From the NCBI GenBank assembly GCA_934539295.1, contig CAKTCN010000001.1, forward strand, positions 1 through 64,000: DNA of 64,000 bases. The letters are read 5' to 3'. Positions 54,256 to 63,739 of the stretch are shown here, piece by piece. The notes below the pieces were generated by a model. It ran no database searches, had not been told where the DNA came from, and saw only the letters and a program-made list of their open reading frames with translations. Position 1 is the stretch's first letter; each line of letters starts with the position of its first letter. Source of the stretch: an uncultured Allosphingosinicella sp. Its GTDB lineage: Bacteria; Pseudomonadota; Alphaproteobacteria; Sphingomonadales; Sphingomonadaceae. A program made the position numbers and the translations under genes.

Positions 54256-56499
54256 ATGGCCTCCACGTCCGACGAATTCGACCACATCATCGAGCATCCC
54301 TTCGACGAGGCGCTTTCGCAGCGTTATCTCGTATATGCGCTGTCGACGATCACGGCACGCTCGCTTCCCGATGTGCGCGACGGGTTGAAGCCGGTCCACC
54401 GGCGGCTGCTGTGGGCGATGCGGCTGCTCAGGCTTGATCCGGCGGCGGGCTACAAGAAATGCGCGCGCGTGGTCGGCGACACGATCGGCAAATACCATCC
54501 GCATGGCGACCAGTCGGTCTATGACGCGATGGTCCGCCTCGCCCAGACCTTCTCGCTGCGCTACCCCCTGGTCGACGGACAGGGCAATTTCGGCAATGTC
54601 GACGGCGATAACGCCGCCGCCTATCGTTATACCGAGGCGCGACTGACCGAGACCGCGGCGCTGCTGATGGCAGGCCTCGACGAAGGCACGGTCGACTACA
54701 AGCCGACCTATAATGGCGAGGAAGAGGAGCCGGAAGTGTTCCCGGGCCTGTTCCCCAACCTGCTGGCCAATGGCGCCAGCGGGATCGCGGTCGGGATGGC
54801 GACGTCCATCCCGCCGCACAATGTCGCCGAACTGATCGATGCGGCCACGCACCTCATCGACAATCCGCATGCGGAACCCCGCGCGCTGATGGACTTCGTA
54901 TCGGGTCCCGATTTTCCGACCGGCGGAGTCATCGTCGACAATGCCGACATCATCGCCGCCGCTTATGCGACCGGACGCGGCGGTTTCCGCGTGCGCGCGC
55001 GCTGGGAAGTTGAGGACCAGGGCCGCGGCACCTGGAATGCGGTGGTCAGCGAGATCCCGTACCAGGTGCCCAAGTCCAAGCTGATCGAACAGATTGCCGC
55101 GCTCATCGGCGAGAAGAAGCTGCCGATCCTCGCCGACGTCCGCGACGAATCGGACGAGGCGATCCGCATCGTTCTGGAGCCGCGCAGCCGCACCGTGGAT
55201 GCCCAAGTGCTGATGGACAGCCTGTTCCGGCTGACGGACCTGGAGGTTCGCATCTCCCTGAACCTCAACGTGCTGGACGCGACCCGCACGCCGCGGGTGA
55301 TGAGCCTCAAGGAAGCCCTGCTCGCCTGGGTGGATTTTCAGCAGGAGGTGCTGGTCCGCCGCTCGAAGCATCGCGTCGCCAAGGTCGACGATCGGGTCGA
55401 GCTGCTCGAAGGCTATCTAGTCGCCTATCTGAACCTCGATCGCGTGATCCAGATCATCCGCGAGGAGGACGAGCCGAAGGCAGTAATGATCGCCGAGTTC
55501 GACCTTACCGACCGACAGGCCGAGGCGATCCTCAACATGCGCCTGCGCTCGCTTCGGCGGCTGGAGGAGATGCAGATCAAGGGTGAGCGCGACAGCCTCT
55601 TGAAGGAGCGCGAGGGTCTTGCAGCCCTGATCGAGAGCCCGGCCCGGCAGCGCACGCGGCTCAAGAAGGACCTGGCGGCGCTGCGCAACCGCTATGGCCA
55701 CGACACAGACATCGGCCGCCGCCGCACGCTGATCGAGGAAGCCGGCCCAGCACGCGAGATCCCGCTGGAGGCGATGATCGAGCGCGAGCCGATCACCGTT
55801 ATCATGTCGCAGCGCGGCTGGATCCGGGCGATGAAGGGTCATGCAGACCTCGCCAATCCCGATGCGCTGAAGTTCAAGGAAGGTGACGGCCCGCGCTTCG
55901 CCTTTCACGCGCAGACCACCGACAAGCTGCTGCTCGCGTCGGCCAACGGGCGTTTCTACACGCTGGGGGCCGACAAGCTGCCGGGCGGCCGCGGCTTTGG
56001 CGAGCCGGTGCGGCTGATGGTGGACCTGGAAGGGGAGGGCGACATCGTTGCGCTGATGCCCGCCTCGCAAGCCCCGAAGCTTCTGCTCGCCTCGTCCGAC
56101 GGGCGCGGCTTCGTGGCGTCCGCTGCCGAGCTGCTGGCCGAGACACGCAAGGGCAAGCAGGTGGTGAACGTGCGCACGGGCGCGCGCCTCGCCATCGTCC
56201 GCCCGATCGCGCCGGATGACGATTATGTCGCGGTGGTGGGCGAGAATCGCAAGCTCGTCGTCTTCCCGCTGACCGAGCTTCCCGCCATGACGCGCGGGCA
56301 GGGCGTGCAGTTGCAGCGCTATCGCGACGGCGGCCTGTCCGACGCTCGCTCTTTCCGCATTGCGGAAGGGATCAGCTGGAACATGGGCGGCGACAGTGGG
56401 CGCATCAGGACCGAGGCCGACATGTCCCCATGGCGGACTGCGCGCGGCGCCGGTGGCCGCATGCCGCCGGTCGGCTTTCCGCGCGATAACAAGTTCTGA
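54256..56499 (+). CDS. parC: DNA topoisomerase IV subunit A (ParC)
   Basis: A 747-residue type II topoisomerase subunit that unlinks daughter chromosomes. RSLPDVRDGLKPVHRR near 36-51, the quinolone region HPHGDQSVYDAM (81-92), GNFGNVDGD and the catalytic Tyr125 in AYRYTEARL. A C-terminal beta-pinwheel of about 250 residues follows. Compared with E. coli ParC, the Ser at position 80 is Gln86 here and Glu84 is Asp90. ATG 54256 is preferred over a GTG at 54250. The promoter is divergent from the S9 peptidase. Confidence 0.92.
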   Translation: MASTSDEFDHIIEHPFDEALSQRYLVYALSTITARSLPDVRDGLKPVHRRLLWAMRLLRLDPAAGYKKCARVVGDTIGKYHPHGDQSVYDAMVRLAQTFSLRYPLVDGQGNFGNVDGDNAAAYRYTEARLTETAALLMAGLDEGTVDYKPTYNGEEEEPEVFPGLFPNLLANGASGIAVGMATSIPPHNVAELIDAATHLIDNPHAEPRALMDFVSGPDFPTGGVIVDNADIIAAAYATGRGGFRVRARWEVEDQGRGTWNAVVSEIPYQVPKSKLIEQIAALIGEKKLPILADVRDESDEAIRIVLEPRSRTVDAQVLMDSLFRLTDLEVRISLNLNVLDATRTPRVMSLKEALLAWVDFQQEVLVRRSKHRVAKVDDRVELLEGYLVAYLNLDRVIQIIREEDEPKAVMIAEFDLTDRQAEAILNMRLRSLRRLEEMQIKGERDSLLKEREGLAALIESPARQRTRLKKDLAALRNRYGHDTDIGRRRTLIEEAGPAREIPLEAMIEREPITVIMSQRGWIRAMKGHADLANPDALKFKEGDGPRFAFHAQTTDKLLLASANGRFYTLGADKLPGGRGFGEPVRLMVDLEGEGDIVALMPASQAPKLLLASSDGRGFVASAAELLAETRKGKQVVNVRTGARLAIVRPIAPDDDYVAVVGENRKLVVFPLTELPAMTRGQGVQLQRYRDGGLSDARSFRIAEGISWNMGGDSGRIRTEADMSPWRTARGAGGRMPPVGFPRDNKF

Positions 56500-56573
56500 T
56501 CTAGATCAGTGTTTCTTGCCCCGTTCTTGAAATCTCAACGAACGGTTAACCGTTCGTCCTTACTGGTCAGGCC

Positions 56574-58337
56574 ATGACCTTCCCCAAACCGGGCCGCGTA
56601 TCGGAGGCCGTCCGCCTGTGGCGGGCGCCCGATGAGGTGCTTGGGGAGCCCGGGGCTATCCGGGACAGCATCTGGTTCATGCGTCGGCGCCAGCAATTCG
56701 TCGACGCGTTGCCGCTCCCCACCGCCATCCTGTGCGAGGATGATCACGGGCGCGGCTTCGTGGAATGCGCCAATCCCCTGTTCCATGCCCTGGCGGGCAA
56801 CGCGGATCCCGACCAGGCGCTCGATAGCCTCGGGGTGTTCTGCGGCTTTCCCATTCGCGACAGGCTGAATGCCTTTGCCGAGAAATCGGAGGAGAGCTGC
56901 ACCTTCGACCTCAATGTCAAGCGTCGGGGCGAAAGCGAGCATTATCAGGTGCAGCTCAGCAAGATGCCGGATGAGCCGCATCGTCCCCGGCGGGTCGTCC
57001 TGTCGCTGATCGATTGCACCGCGCGGGTGGAAACGGAACGGCACCTGCGCACGCAGATGCTGCGCGACGGGTTGACGGGCCTGCTCAACCGCCCGGCGTT
57101 CAACGATCGCATCGCCGCCCGGCTGGGCGAAGCCGATACGGTGGCCCATGCGGTGATCGTGATCGACCTTACCCGTTTTAGTCGGGTCAATGAAAGCATC
57201 GGCGCAGTCGCGGGGGACCTGCTGCTGGCGGCCTTTGCGACGCGCCTGCTCTCCGTGATCGGCCCCGACGATATCGTCGCGCGCATCGGCGGTGACGAGT
57301 TCGGCGTGTTTCTGGACGCGGCGTCGGGCATGGACGACGTGCTCGCCTTTACCGCTCGCGTGGGCGAGGCGCTCGCCGAGCCGTTCCGCCTCGGCAATCT
57401 CGACATCCATGTCGGCTGTGCCGTGGGAGCCGCGCTGCTGACCCGCGCGGACGAGGTTGCCGAGGAAATGGTGCGCAATGCCCAGTTCGCGCTGCGCCGG
57501 GCCAAGGCCACGGGGCAGCCGCAACTCTACCAGCCCGATGAGGCCAATGCCGCCCGCCGCCGCTTTGCCATGGAGACGGCGTTGCGGCGTGCGATCGAGG
57601 CAGGGCAGCTCGACCTCCACTTCCAGCCGGTGATCGACTTCGCGAGCGGCCGCGTCGCGGGGTTCGAGGCGCTCGCGCGGTGGGAGCATGACGAATGGGG
57701 GCCTGTCCCCGCATCCGAATTCATCGCCGTGGCCGAGGAATCGGGTCTTGTCCTCCCGCTCGGGCGCTGGGCGCTGGAGCAGGCGGTGGCGACGCTTGCC
57801 GCCTGGGACCGGAAGATGGGACGGGTGCTGCCGATCTACATGGCGGTGAACCTGTCGGCCATCCAGATCCAGCGCGACGACGTTCCAGCCCTCGTTGCCG
57901 AGGTGCTGGCACGGCATGGGATCGAGGGGCGGCGCCTGCTGCTCGAGGTTACCGAAAGCGCGATCATCCATGACCCGGAGGCGGTCAGCAAGGTGCTGAA
58001 CGCCATGCGCGACCTCGACGTGCGCATCGCGCTGGACGATTTCGGCACGGGCTATACCAGCCTCGCCTATCTGCAGCGCTTGCCGATCGACATGCTGAAG
58101 ATGGATCGGCGCTTCGTCACGGGCATGCTCGATGATCCCGACGCGACCGCGATTGTGCGCGCAATCCTCTCGCTCGCAGGCTCCATGCGGATGGTCACCA
58201 CCGCCGAAGGTATCGAGAATGAGGAATTGTCGCGCACGCTGCGTGCGCTCGGCTGCACCAAGGGGCAGGGCTACCATTTCGCCCCGCCGCTCTGGCCGGA
58301 CGCGGCCTTGTCCTATTTCGTGTCGCGCAGCAGCTGA
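56574..58337 (+). CDS. GGDEF-EAL protein (cyclic-di-GMP turnover)
   Basis: A 587-residue protein with an N-terminal PAS-like sensory part (about 30-150), a GGDEF domain (RIGGDEFGVF, 238-247) and an EAL domain (FEALARW, residues 364-370; LDDFGTGYTSLAYLQRLP). Both catalytic motifs are intact, so it may make or break cyclic di-GMP. No membrane helix is evident, hence a cytoplasmic protein. The stop is inside the end of the convergent cca gene (25-bp overlap). Confidence 0.93.
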   Translation: MTFPKPGRVSEAVRLWRAPDEVLGEPGAIRDSIWFMRRRQQFVDALPLPTAILCEDDHGRGFVECANPLFHALAGNADPDQALDSLGVFCGFPIRDRLNAFAEKSEESCTFDLNVKRRGESEHYQVQLSKMPDEPHRPRRVVLSLIDCTARVETERHLRTQMLRDGLTGLLNRPAFNDRIAARLGEADTVAHAVIVIDLTRFSRVNESIGAVAGDLLLAAFATRLLSVIGPDDIVARIGGDEFGVFLDAASGMDDVLAFTARVGEALAEPFRLGNLDIHVGCAVGAALLTRADEVAEEMVRNAQFALRRAKATGQPQLYQPDEANAARRRFAMETALRRAIEAGQLDLHFQPVIDFASGRVAGFEALARWEHDEWGPVPASEFIAVAEESGLVLPLGRWALEQAVATLAAWDRKMGRVLPIYMAVNLSAIQIQRDDVPALVAEVLARHGIEGRRLLLEVTESAIIHDPEAVSKVLNAMRDLDVRIALDDFGTGYTSLAYLQRLPIDMLKMDRRFVTGMLDDPDATAIVRAILSLAGSMRMVTTAEGIENEELSRTLRALGCTKGQGYHFAPPLWPDAALSYFVSRSS

Positions 58338-59527
58338 TCGACGATCGCGCGCGCGATGGCGCGCTGGCGTGCCGGATCGGCGGGGAAGCCCTCCGCCGCC
58401 CATTGCCGCTCCAGCGCCTGGAAACTCGCCGCGACCACCGGGCCGGGCTTGAGTCCCATGGCGATCAGGTCGCCGCCGCCAAGGCCGAGCCGCGGCCGTT
58501 GCCACCCGCCCAGGCCGGCCGCACCGTCCGGCTTTCCTGCCAGGAGCAGGCGATCGACCGCCTCTTCGCCGCCGATCCGGTAGGCGAGCACGGCCGGTGC
58601 CTCCTCGGATCCGCTCAGGTCCGCGGCGGACATCAAACGCTTCACGGCCTTGTTCGACAGCCTCAGCCGCGCGCCAACAGCAGCCGCCACGCTCGGGTCA
58701 GCCGGGAGAATGGACGCAAGCCGCCTTACCGGATCGGCGGGCATGCCGGCGGCAACCTCGGCGGCGACCAGAGCCTCCAGCCGCACGGCGCCCTCGACGT
58801 CGATCTCGGGTAGGACGGGCGTGAAGATGCCGCTTGTCGCCATCAGGCGCACGGTCGCCGCAGGAGCGGGCAGGGCGAGAAGCTTCAGCAACTCGTCCGC
58901 GATCCGCTCGCGCGACAGGGCCATGAGGTCGTTCGCCCGCTCGATGCATGCGTCCAGACCCGTCTGGTCGGGCGCGCCCCTGCCGAACCGGGCGTGGAAG
59001 CGGAAAAAGCGCAGGATCCGCAGGTGATCCTCTGCGATCCGCACCAGCGCCTCGCCGATGAATCGCACCTGCCGCGCCTCGACATCTTCATGCCCGCCGA
59101 AATAGTCGAACAGCGCGCCCGTCGCGGGATCGGCGGACAAGGCGTTGATCGTGAAGTCGCGCCGCGCCGCATCCTCCTGCCAATCATCGGTAAAGGCGAC
59201 AGTGGCGCGCCGCCCGTCGGTGCTGACGTCACGGCGAAGGGTCGTCACCTCCACCGGGCCGCTCGCGACCACCGCCGTCACGGTGCCGTGCGCGATGCCG
59301 GTCGGCACCGCCTTGATCCCCGCCGCCTTCAGCCGCGTCACTACCTGGTCCGGCGACAATCGGGTGGCAAGGTCGACGTCGTTCACCGGAAGGTCGAGGA
59401 GGCTGTCGCGCACGCAGCCGCCGACGAAGCGCGTGTCACCTTCGCCGCCGCCCAGCGCCTCCAGCAGCGCCGGCATGCCTTCGCGGGCGAGCAGGGGGAA
59501 GAGGTCCATCTTCATGCCGTCCTTCAT
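58313..59527 (-). CDS. CCA tRNA nucleotidyltransferase/poly(A) polymerase family protein
   Basis: A 404-residue class II nucleotidyltransferase. RFVGGCVRDSLLDLPVNDVDLAT has the GG and DxD catalytic motifs; RRDFTINALS and RIAEDHLRILRFFRFHARFG follow. It probably adds or repairs the CCA end of tRNAs. I place the start at ATG 59527, overlapping the nudix stop by 4 bp; ATG 59515 is an alternative, with AAGGA upstream. It reads with the nudix and DUF1285 genes. Confidence 0.9.
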   Translation of the reverse strand: MKDGMKMDLFPLLAREGMPALLEALGGGEGDTRFVGGCVRDSLLDLPVNDVDLATRLSPDQVVTRLKAAGIKAVPTGIAHGTVTAVVASGPVEVTTLRRDVSTDGRRATVAFTDDWQEDAARRDFTINALSADPATGALFDYFGGHEDVEARQVRFIGEALVRIAEDHLRILRFFRFHARFGRGAPDQTGLDACIERANDLMALSRERIADELLKLLALPAPAATVRLMATSGIFTPVLPEIDVEGAVRLEALVAAEVAAGMPADPVRRLASILPADPSVAAAVGARLRLSNKAVKRLMSAADLSGSEEAPAVLAYRIGGEEAVDRLLLAGKPDGAAGLGGWQRPRLGLGGGDLIAMGLKPGPVVAASFQALERQWAAEGFPADPARQRAIARAIVDQLLRDTK

Positions 59528-60120
59528 CTCGCCAGCGCCATCCTGCGTCCCAGGTTGACGATCATCGCCGCCGTGGCGCCCCAGATGCGCTGCCCATCCC
59601 AGTTGATCTCGTAATAAGTGCGGGGCCGTCCCTGCCATTCCACTGTTCGCCGCACCTGGTTGTCGGGGCGGATCAGATATTCGAGCGGCGCCTCGAAGAT
59701 CGCGGCAACCTCGGCCGGATTTGCCGCCAGCGCGACGCCGGGCCGGACCAGACCGACCACCGGCGTCACCTCGAACCCCGTGACGGTGCGATACCGGTCG
59801 CTGGTGCCGATCACCTCCACTGCGCCGCGGGGCAGGGCGATCTCCTCCTCCGCCTCACGCAGCGCAGCGTCGGCCGCGTCCGTGTCACCGGGATCCACTC
59901 GCCCGCCGGGGAAGGCGATCTGGCCCGCATGCTGGCGCAGCGTCTGCGGCCTGACGGTCAGGATCACCGTCGGCTCTTCATGCAGCACGACCGGGACCAG
60001 CACGGCCGCCGGCGTCGATCCGCTGCCGCCCACGTCGTCGATACCGTCATCCCCGACCAGCAAGGGTGCGGTTCCCTCCGGCAGGGCAAGCGCGCGGCGC
60101 AATATCTCGACATGGCTCAT
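59524..60120 (-). CDS. NudL-type CoA pyrophosphatase (nudix hydrolase)
   Basis: A 198-residue nudix protein. TLRQHAGQIAFPGGRVDP is the NudL/UPF0035 signature that precedes the nudix box, which continues AALREAEEEIAL. These enzymes cut CoA and its derivatives. The middle gene of a three-gene operon (DUF1285, nudix, cca), with 4-bp overlaps on each side. Confidence 0.92.
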   Translation of the reverse strand: MSHVEILRRALALPEGTAPLLVGDDGIDDVGGSGSTPAAVLVPVVLHEEPTVILTVRPQTLRQHAGQIAFPGGRVDPGDTDAADAALREAEEEIALPRGAVEVIGTSDRYRTVTGFEVTPVVGLVRPGVALAANPAEVAAIFEAPLEYLIRPDNQVRRTVEWQGRPRTYYEINWDGQRIWGATAAMIVNLGRRMALAR

Positions 60121-60680
60121 GCCTGTGGCCCGAGCGGGAAGAAGATGCCCGAACTCCAGACGCCGGGCGGATGGGCGGCCATGCCGCGTTCGATGATCTC
60201 GTAATAGACCGGACGGGCGATCAGCGCGTCGAGCCCGCTACGCACCTCTATCGACGGGCGCGGACCGTCCAGTCCCTCCTCAAGGCGAAGCGGATTGTCC
60301 GGTCCTGCCACGACCAGATCGCCCGTGTTGAGGCGAAAGGCGAGGGCGGCGGCTTCGCCTTCACCCTCCGCGCGCATCTCCACCGCTACGAAGGGAGCGT
60401 CCTCGACCTCGATGTCGAGCTTCTCGACGGGCGTGACCAGCACGAAGCTGCCGTCATTCTCGCGCCGCAGGATGGTGGAGAAGAGCCGCACCATGGCCGG
60501 GCGGTTGATCGGCTTGCCCTCGTGATACCAGGTCCCGTCGCGCGCGATCCGCATGTGGCTGTCCCCGCAATGTTCGGGGTTCCAGCTCGCCACCGGCGGC
60601 AGCTTGCGCGCCTCCACCAGCCGCGCGATCTCGGCGAGTGAAAGAGTGGACAGATCCTGCGGCGGTTCGGGCGAGGGCAT
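60117..60680 (-). CDS. DUF1285 domain protein
   Basis: A 187-residue protein, ATG at 60680. It contains PPVASWNPEHCGDSHMRIARDGTWYHEGKPI and RLFSTILRRENDGSFVLVTPVEKL, the marks of DUF1285. Its function is unknown. First gene of an operon with nudix and cca, a common arrangement in alphaproteobacteria. Confidence 0.88.
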   Translation of the reverse strand: MPSPEPPQDLSTLSLAEIARLVEARKLPPVASWNPEHCGDSHMRIARDGTWYHEGKPINRPAMVRLFSTILRRENDGSFVLVTPVEKLDIEVEDAPFVAVEMRAEGEGEAAALAFRLNTGDLVVAGPDNPLRLEEGLDGPRPSIEVRSGLDALIARPVYYEIIERGMAAHPPGVWSSGIFFPLGPQA

Positions 60681-60764
60681 GAGCCGAGCGCTTAGGCCAT
60701 CGAGACCCCACCCGCCAACCCCGTCCGGCTTGCCGCATCGCACGGCTTTGCCTAACGCACGGCC

Positions 60765-61517
60765 ATGGCAGAGGAATTCGAAAGCCCGCGCACGGCGATC
60801 GTGACCGGCGCTGCACGGCGGATCGGCGCCGCTATCGCTCGCGCCTTGGCCGCCGATGGCTGGCACGTCCTCATCCACTGCAACCGCTCGGCCGACGAAG
60901 CCGAGGTGCTTGCCGAAGAGATTGGCGGACGAGTGGTGCAGGCGGATCTGGCCGCGCCGGAGGCGGCCGACACCATCTTCGCCGCGCTGGATGGCCTGCC
61001 GCCGCTCCGCCTGCTGGTCAATAATGCCTCGGTCTTCGAAGGCGACGGTCTTGACGACTTCACCGCCGCGCGCTGGGACCATGCTCAGGCCGTGAACCTG
61101 CGCGCGCCCGCGCTTCTGACCCAGGCATTCGCGCGCCATGCGGAGGCGGGCGGGCTGGTCGTCAACATGCTCGATGCCAAGCTGGCTTTCCCCAATCCGG
61201 ACTTCTTCAGCTACACCGTCTCGAAGATGGGGCTGGCCGGCCTGACGGAGCTAGCCGCCCGCGCGCTGGCTGCCCAGCGGATCCGCGTGTGCGGCATCGC
61301 GCCGTCGGTGACGCTCGTCTCCGGTCCGCAGAGTGCCGACAATTACGAGCGCGTCCACGCCCTCAATGCGCTCGAACGCGGGGTTACGGTCGAACAGATC
61401 GTGGCCGCCTTGCGCTTCCTTATCGCCTCCCCGACCTTTACGGGGCAGGTGATCACCCTAGACGCCGGCCAGCGATTCCTCGGGCTGCCGCGCGACGTCC
61501 AGTTCCTGGAGCCATGA
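60765..61517 (+). CDS. Short-chain dehydrogenase/reductase, pteridine-reductase-like
   Basis: A 250-residue SDR: AIVTGAARRIGAAIARAL binds NAD(P), LLVNNASVF follows, and the active-site YTVSKMG (Tyr and Lys) is intact. The Arg-Arg in the glycine loop and the link to folB, overlapping by 4 bp, suggest a FolM/PTR1-like reductase for dihydropterin or dihydromonapterin. This is inference from context. Confidence 0.85.
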   Translation: MAEEFESPRTAIVTGAARRIGAAIARALAADGWHVLIHCNRSADEAEVLAEEIGGRVVQADLAAPEAADTIFAALDGLPPLRLLVNNASVFEGDGLDDFTAARWDHAQAVNLRAPALLTQAFARHAEAGGLVVNMLDAKLAFPNPDFFSYTVSKMGLAGLTELAARALAAQRIRVCGIAPSVTLVSGPQSADNYERVHALNALERGVTVEQIVAALRFLIASPTFTGQVITLDAGQRFLGLPRDVQFLEP

Positions 61518-61918
61518 TGACCCCTTTGTCCAAGCTGGACGGGCTGGTGCCCGACAGCCTTCGCCCCCGCACCCGCAAGATCGTTCTCGACGGCTATTCG
61601 CTGCCGGTCGACATCGGCTTCCACGATTTCGAGATCGGCAACCCGCAGCGCCTTACGGTCAGCATCGAGGTCTGGCTGGACGAGGCGAGCTTCGCCACCG
61701 TGGACGAGGCGGATGCGGCCTGGAATTACGACACGCTGCGGACCGATGTCGGCGCACTCGCCGCCGCGCGCCGCTACAATCTCCAGGAAACGCTGGCGCG
61801 CGCCATCTACGACCTGGTCGCGGCCCGCCGCGGCGTTGTCGGGATCAAGGTTTCCACCTGCAAGCCGGATATCTACCCCGATTGCAAGGGCGTCGGCGTG
61901 GAGCTTTCGTCCTTCTGA
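61514..61918 (+). CDS. folB: Dihydroneopterin aldolase FolB-like protein
   Basis: A 134-residue protein. KIVLDGYSLPVDIGFHDFEIGNPQRL holds the FolB active-site Glu and strand pair; NYDTLRTDV and TCKPDIYPDCKGVGVEL follow. It should cleave dihydroneopterin in folate synthesis, or epimerise it. The start ATG at 61514 overlaps the SDR gene by 4 bp. Confidence 0.9.
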   Translation: MMTPLSKLDGLVPDSLRPRTRKIVLDGYSLPVDIGFHDFEIGNPQRLTVSIEVWLDEASFATVDEADAAWNYDTLRTDVGALAAARRYNLQETLARAIYDLVAARRGVVGIKVSTCKPDIYPDCKGVGVELSSF

Positions 61919-61928
61919 CCGCCGGCGC

Positions 61929-62768
61929 TCAGGACCGCGTCCGCTCGCACGTGCCGAGCCGCTGCAGCACCAGCGCATAATCCGCCGCGATCGCGCGCGA
62001 CTGCGTCTCGTCGGCGCCTGCGAAGCTCTGCGCGGGCAGGCGGGCGGGAAGGGTGCAGGCGAGGCGGTACCACAGCAGGGTATTGCGCGCGGGCGGACCT
62101 GCCGCATCGTCGACGATCTCGCTCAGCGCCACACCCCAGCGCGGCTGCTCGCCCGGGCGGCGGATGATGCTGATCGACACCGGGTCGCCGCGCTCAGTCT
62201 GGAGGAAGATTTGCGTCTCGCTGTCGCCGGGCAGCGCGCCGGGCACGTGGAAGGCGCGGCCGATACCGGTGATGCGCGGCGGTGCGCCCCGCGCGGCGGC
62301 CTCGGCCAGGATTGCGCGGACCTGTTCGCCGGCCTGCGGCGACCAGGCAATCTGCGCATCGGGCGCCGCGAGCCGAAGCTCGCCCGGGCGCCCCGCCACC
62401 GGCGTGCCGATCACGAGGTGCTCGCTCTTCTTGGCCAGCTTGGGTGCCTTGCCATCGGGACGGTTCGGCAGCTCGGCGAGGTAGCGCAGCTGCGCCGGCA
62501 GGCCCGACGGACCGCGGATCAGGGACAGGACGTCGGCTTCCACGTAGAAACGCGTGCGCCCGGCCGCGACGCCCGCGGCCTGTTCGTCCTTCAACCTGGT
62601 CGCGCGGGTTACCCGCACATGGGCCGCCACCGGCGCCGACAGGCCGAGATCCGCCAGGTCGGCATAGCTGAGTGCGGATGCCGGCGCGGGCAGGGGTGCC
62701 TGCGCCTGCGCGGATGAGGAGAGAATCAGCACCGCCGCCGCTGCCGCCGCTCCGAATAGTTTGTTCAT
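61929..62768 (-). CDS. Secreted protein of unknown function
   Basis: A 279-residue protein with a signal peptide (MNKLFGAAAAAAVLILSSSAQAQA). The mature part is predicted periplasmic, with beta-rich segments (AAHVRVTRATRLKDE, RFYVEADVLSLI). No family recognised. Its stop is near the folB stop, convergent. GAAGGG precedes ATG 62768. Divergent promoter region with tonB. Confidence 0.75.
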   Translation of the reverse strand: MNKLFGAAAAAAVLILSSSAQAQAPLPAPASALSYADLADLGLSAPVAAHVRVTRATRLKDEQAAGVAAGRTRFYVEADVLSLIRGPSGLPAQLRYLAELPNRPDGKAPKLAKKSEHLVIGTPVAGRPGELRLAAPDAQIAWSPQAGEQVRAILAEAAARGAPPRITGIGRAFHVPGALPGDSETQIFLQTERGDPVSISIIRRPGEQPRWGVALSEIVDDAAGPPARNTLLWYRLACTLPARLPAQSFAGADETQSRAIAADYALVLQRLGTCERTRS

Positions 62769-62998
62769 CCGCAACCCTTCCATTTCGTTTCGAAAGCTCA
62801 TGCCGACGCCTTGATTAACCGCGGATTTCGCACGATTCTACAAATGTGTCCCATGCGCCCTGCGGAGGATTGCGTGAGGGAAAGTGTCACGATACAGACA
62901 CAGGCCTCGTTCATGCCGCATGGCAGGACGATATGCAGGTCGGTCGCTCTCCCGCGTATCGGCCCACCTACTGAAATACAGAGGAGTGTGGCTGTTTA
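62769..62998. promoter_or_regulatory. Divergent promoter region before tonB
   Basis: A 230-bp region with an AT-rich patch (62810-62845). GAGGAG lies 13 bases before the tonB ATG. I could not assign a Fur box. Confidence 0.4.
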
Positions 62999-63688
62999 AT
63001 GGCATATGCTGATCAAAAGATGAGCTCAGGCCGTATCGCAGCGATCGTGATCGTAGCGCTGCTTCACGCACTTCTCGGCTATGCGTTCATCACCGGCCTG
63101 GCGTACAATGTCGTCAAGTCCGTGACGGAGGATCTCAAGACCTTCGACGTGACCGAGGAGCCGCCGCCCCCGCCGCCGGAGGAAGAACCGCCGCCCCCGC
63201 CGCCTGACCAGCCCACGCAGGTCCAGCCGCCGCCCGTCGTGTCGCCGCCGCCGATCGTGCGGACCAACACGCCGCCGCCGCCGGTTTCCGCGGTCGCCAC
63301 CGCTCCGCCGGCTCCCATCACCTATACGGCTCCGCCTGCGCCTCCCGCACCGGTGTCTGCACCCACGCCCCCGGCTCCGCCGCGCGTCGTCCAGACCGCG
63401 AAGGCCAAGGGTGACCTCCGCACGCTGTTCAGTCTCGACGATTATCCGTCGGCCGCGCAGCGCAACGAGGAAGAGGGTACCGTTCGCGTTCGCCTCACGG
63501 TTGGCGCCAACGGCCGTGTGTCCGACTGCTCGGTGACGCAGTCCAGCGGCTCCTCGTCGCTCGACGCCGCCACCTGCCGCATCATCCGCAGCCGGGGCCG
63601 TTTCACCCCCGCGGTCGACGCTGCTGGCAATCCGACCACGGACACGGTGAATTCGCCGCCGATCACCTGGCGGCTCCAGGACGAATAA
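62999..63688 (+). CDS. tonB: Energy transducer TonB
   Basis: A 229-residue protein. A membrane helix at about 11-33 (IAAIVIVALLHALLGYAFI), a Pro-rich periplasmic spacer with EEPPPPPPEEEPPPPPP (about 52-68) and a C-terminal TonB domain (SAAQRNEEEGTVRVRLTVG, RIIRSRGRFTPAVDA). It carries proton-motive energy to outer-membrane receptors. exbB follows 51 bp later. Confidence 0.95.
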   Translation: MAYADQKMSSGRIAAIVIVALLHALLGYAFITGLAYNVVKSVTEDLKTFDVTEEPPPPPPEEEPPPPPPDQPTQVQPPPVVSPPPIVRTNTPPPPVSAVATAPPAPITYTAPPAPPAPVSAPTPPAPPRVVQTAKAKGDLRTLFSLDDYPSAAQRNEEEGTVRVRLTVGANGRVSDCSVTQSSGSSSLDAATCRIIRSRGRFTPAVDAAGNPTTDTVNSPPITWRLQDE

Positions 63689-63739
63689 GCGCGGGCAACG
63701 CGTCGGCAAAAACATCTTTCAAAGAGGAATATTTCAGTC

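Noticed and set aside
56535..58505. A 656-codon minus-strand frame opposite the GGDEF-EAL gene
   Set aside because: Antisense shadow; the plus strand has clear catalytic motifs.
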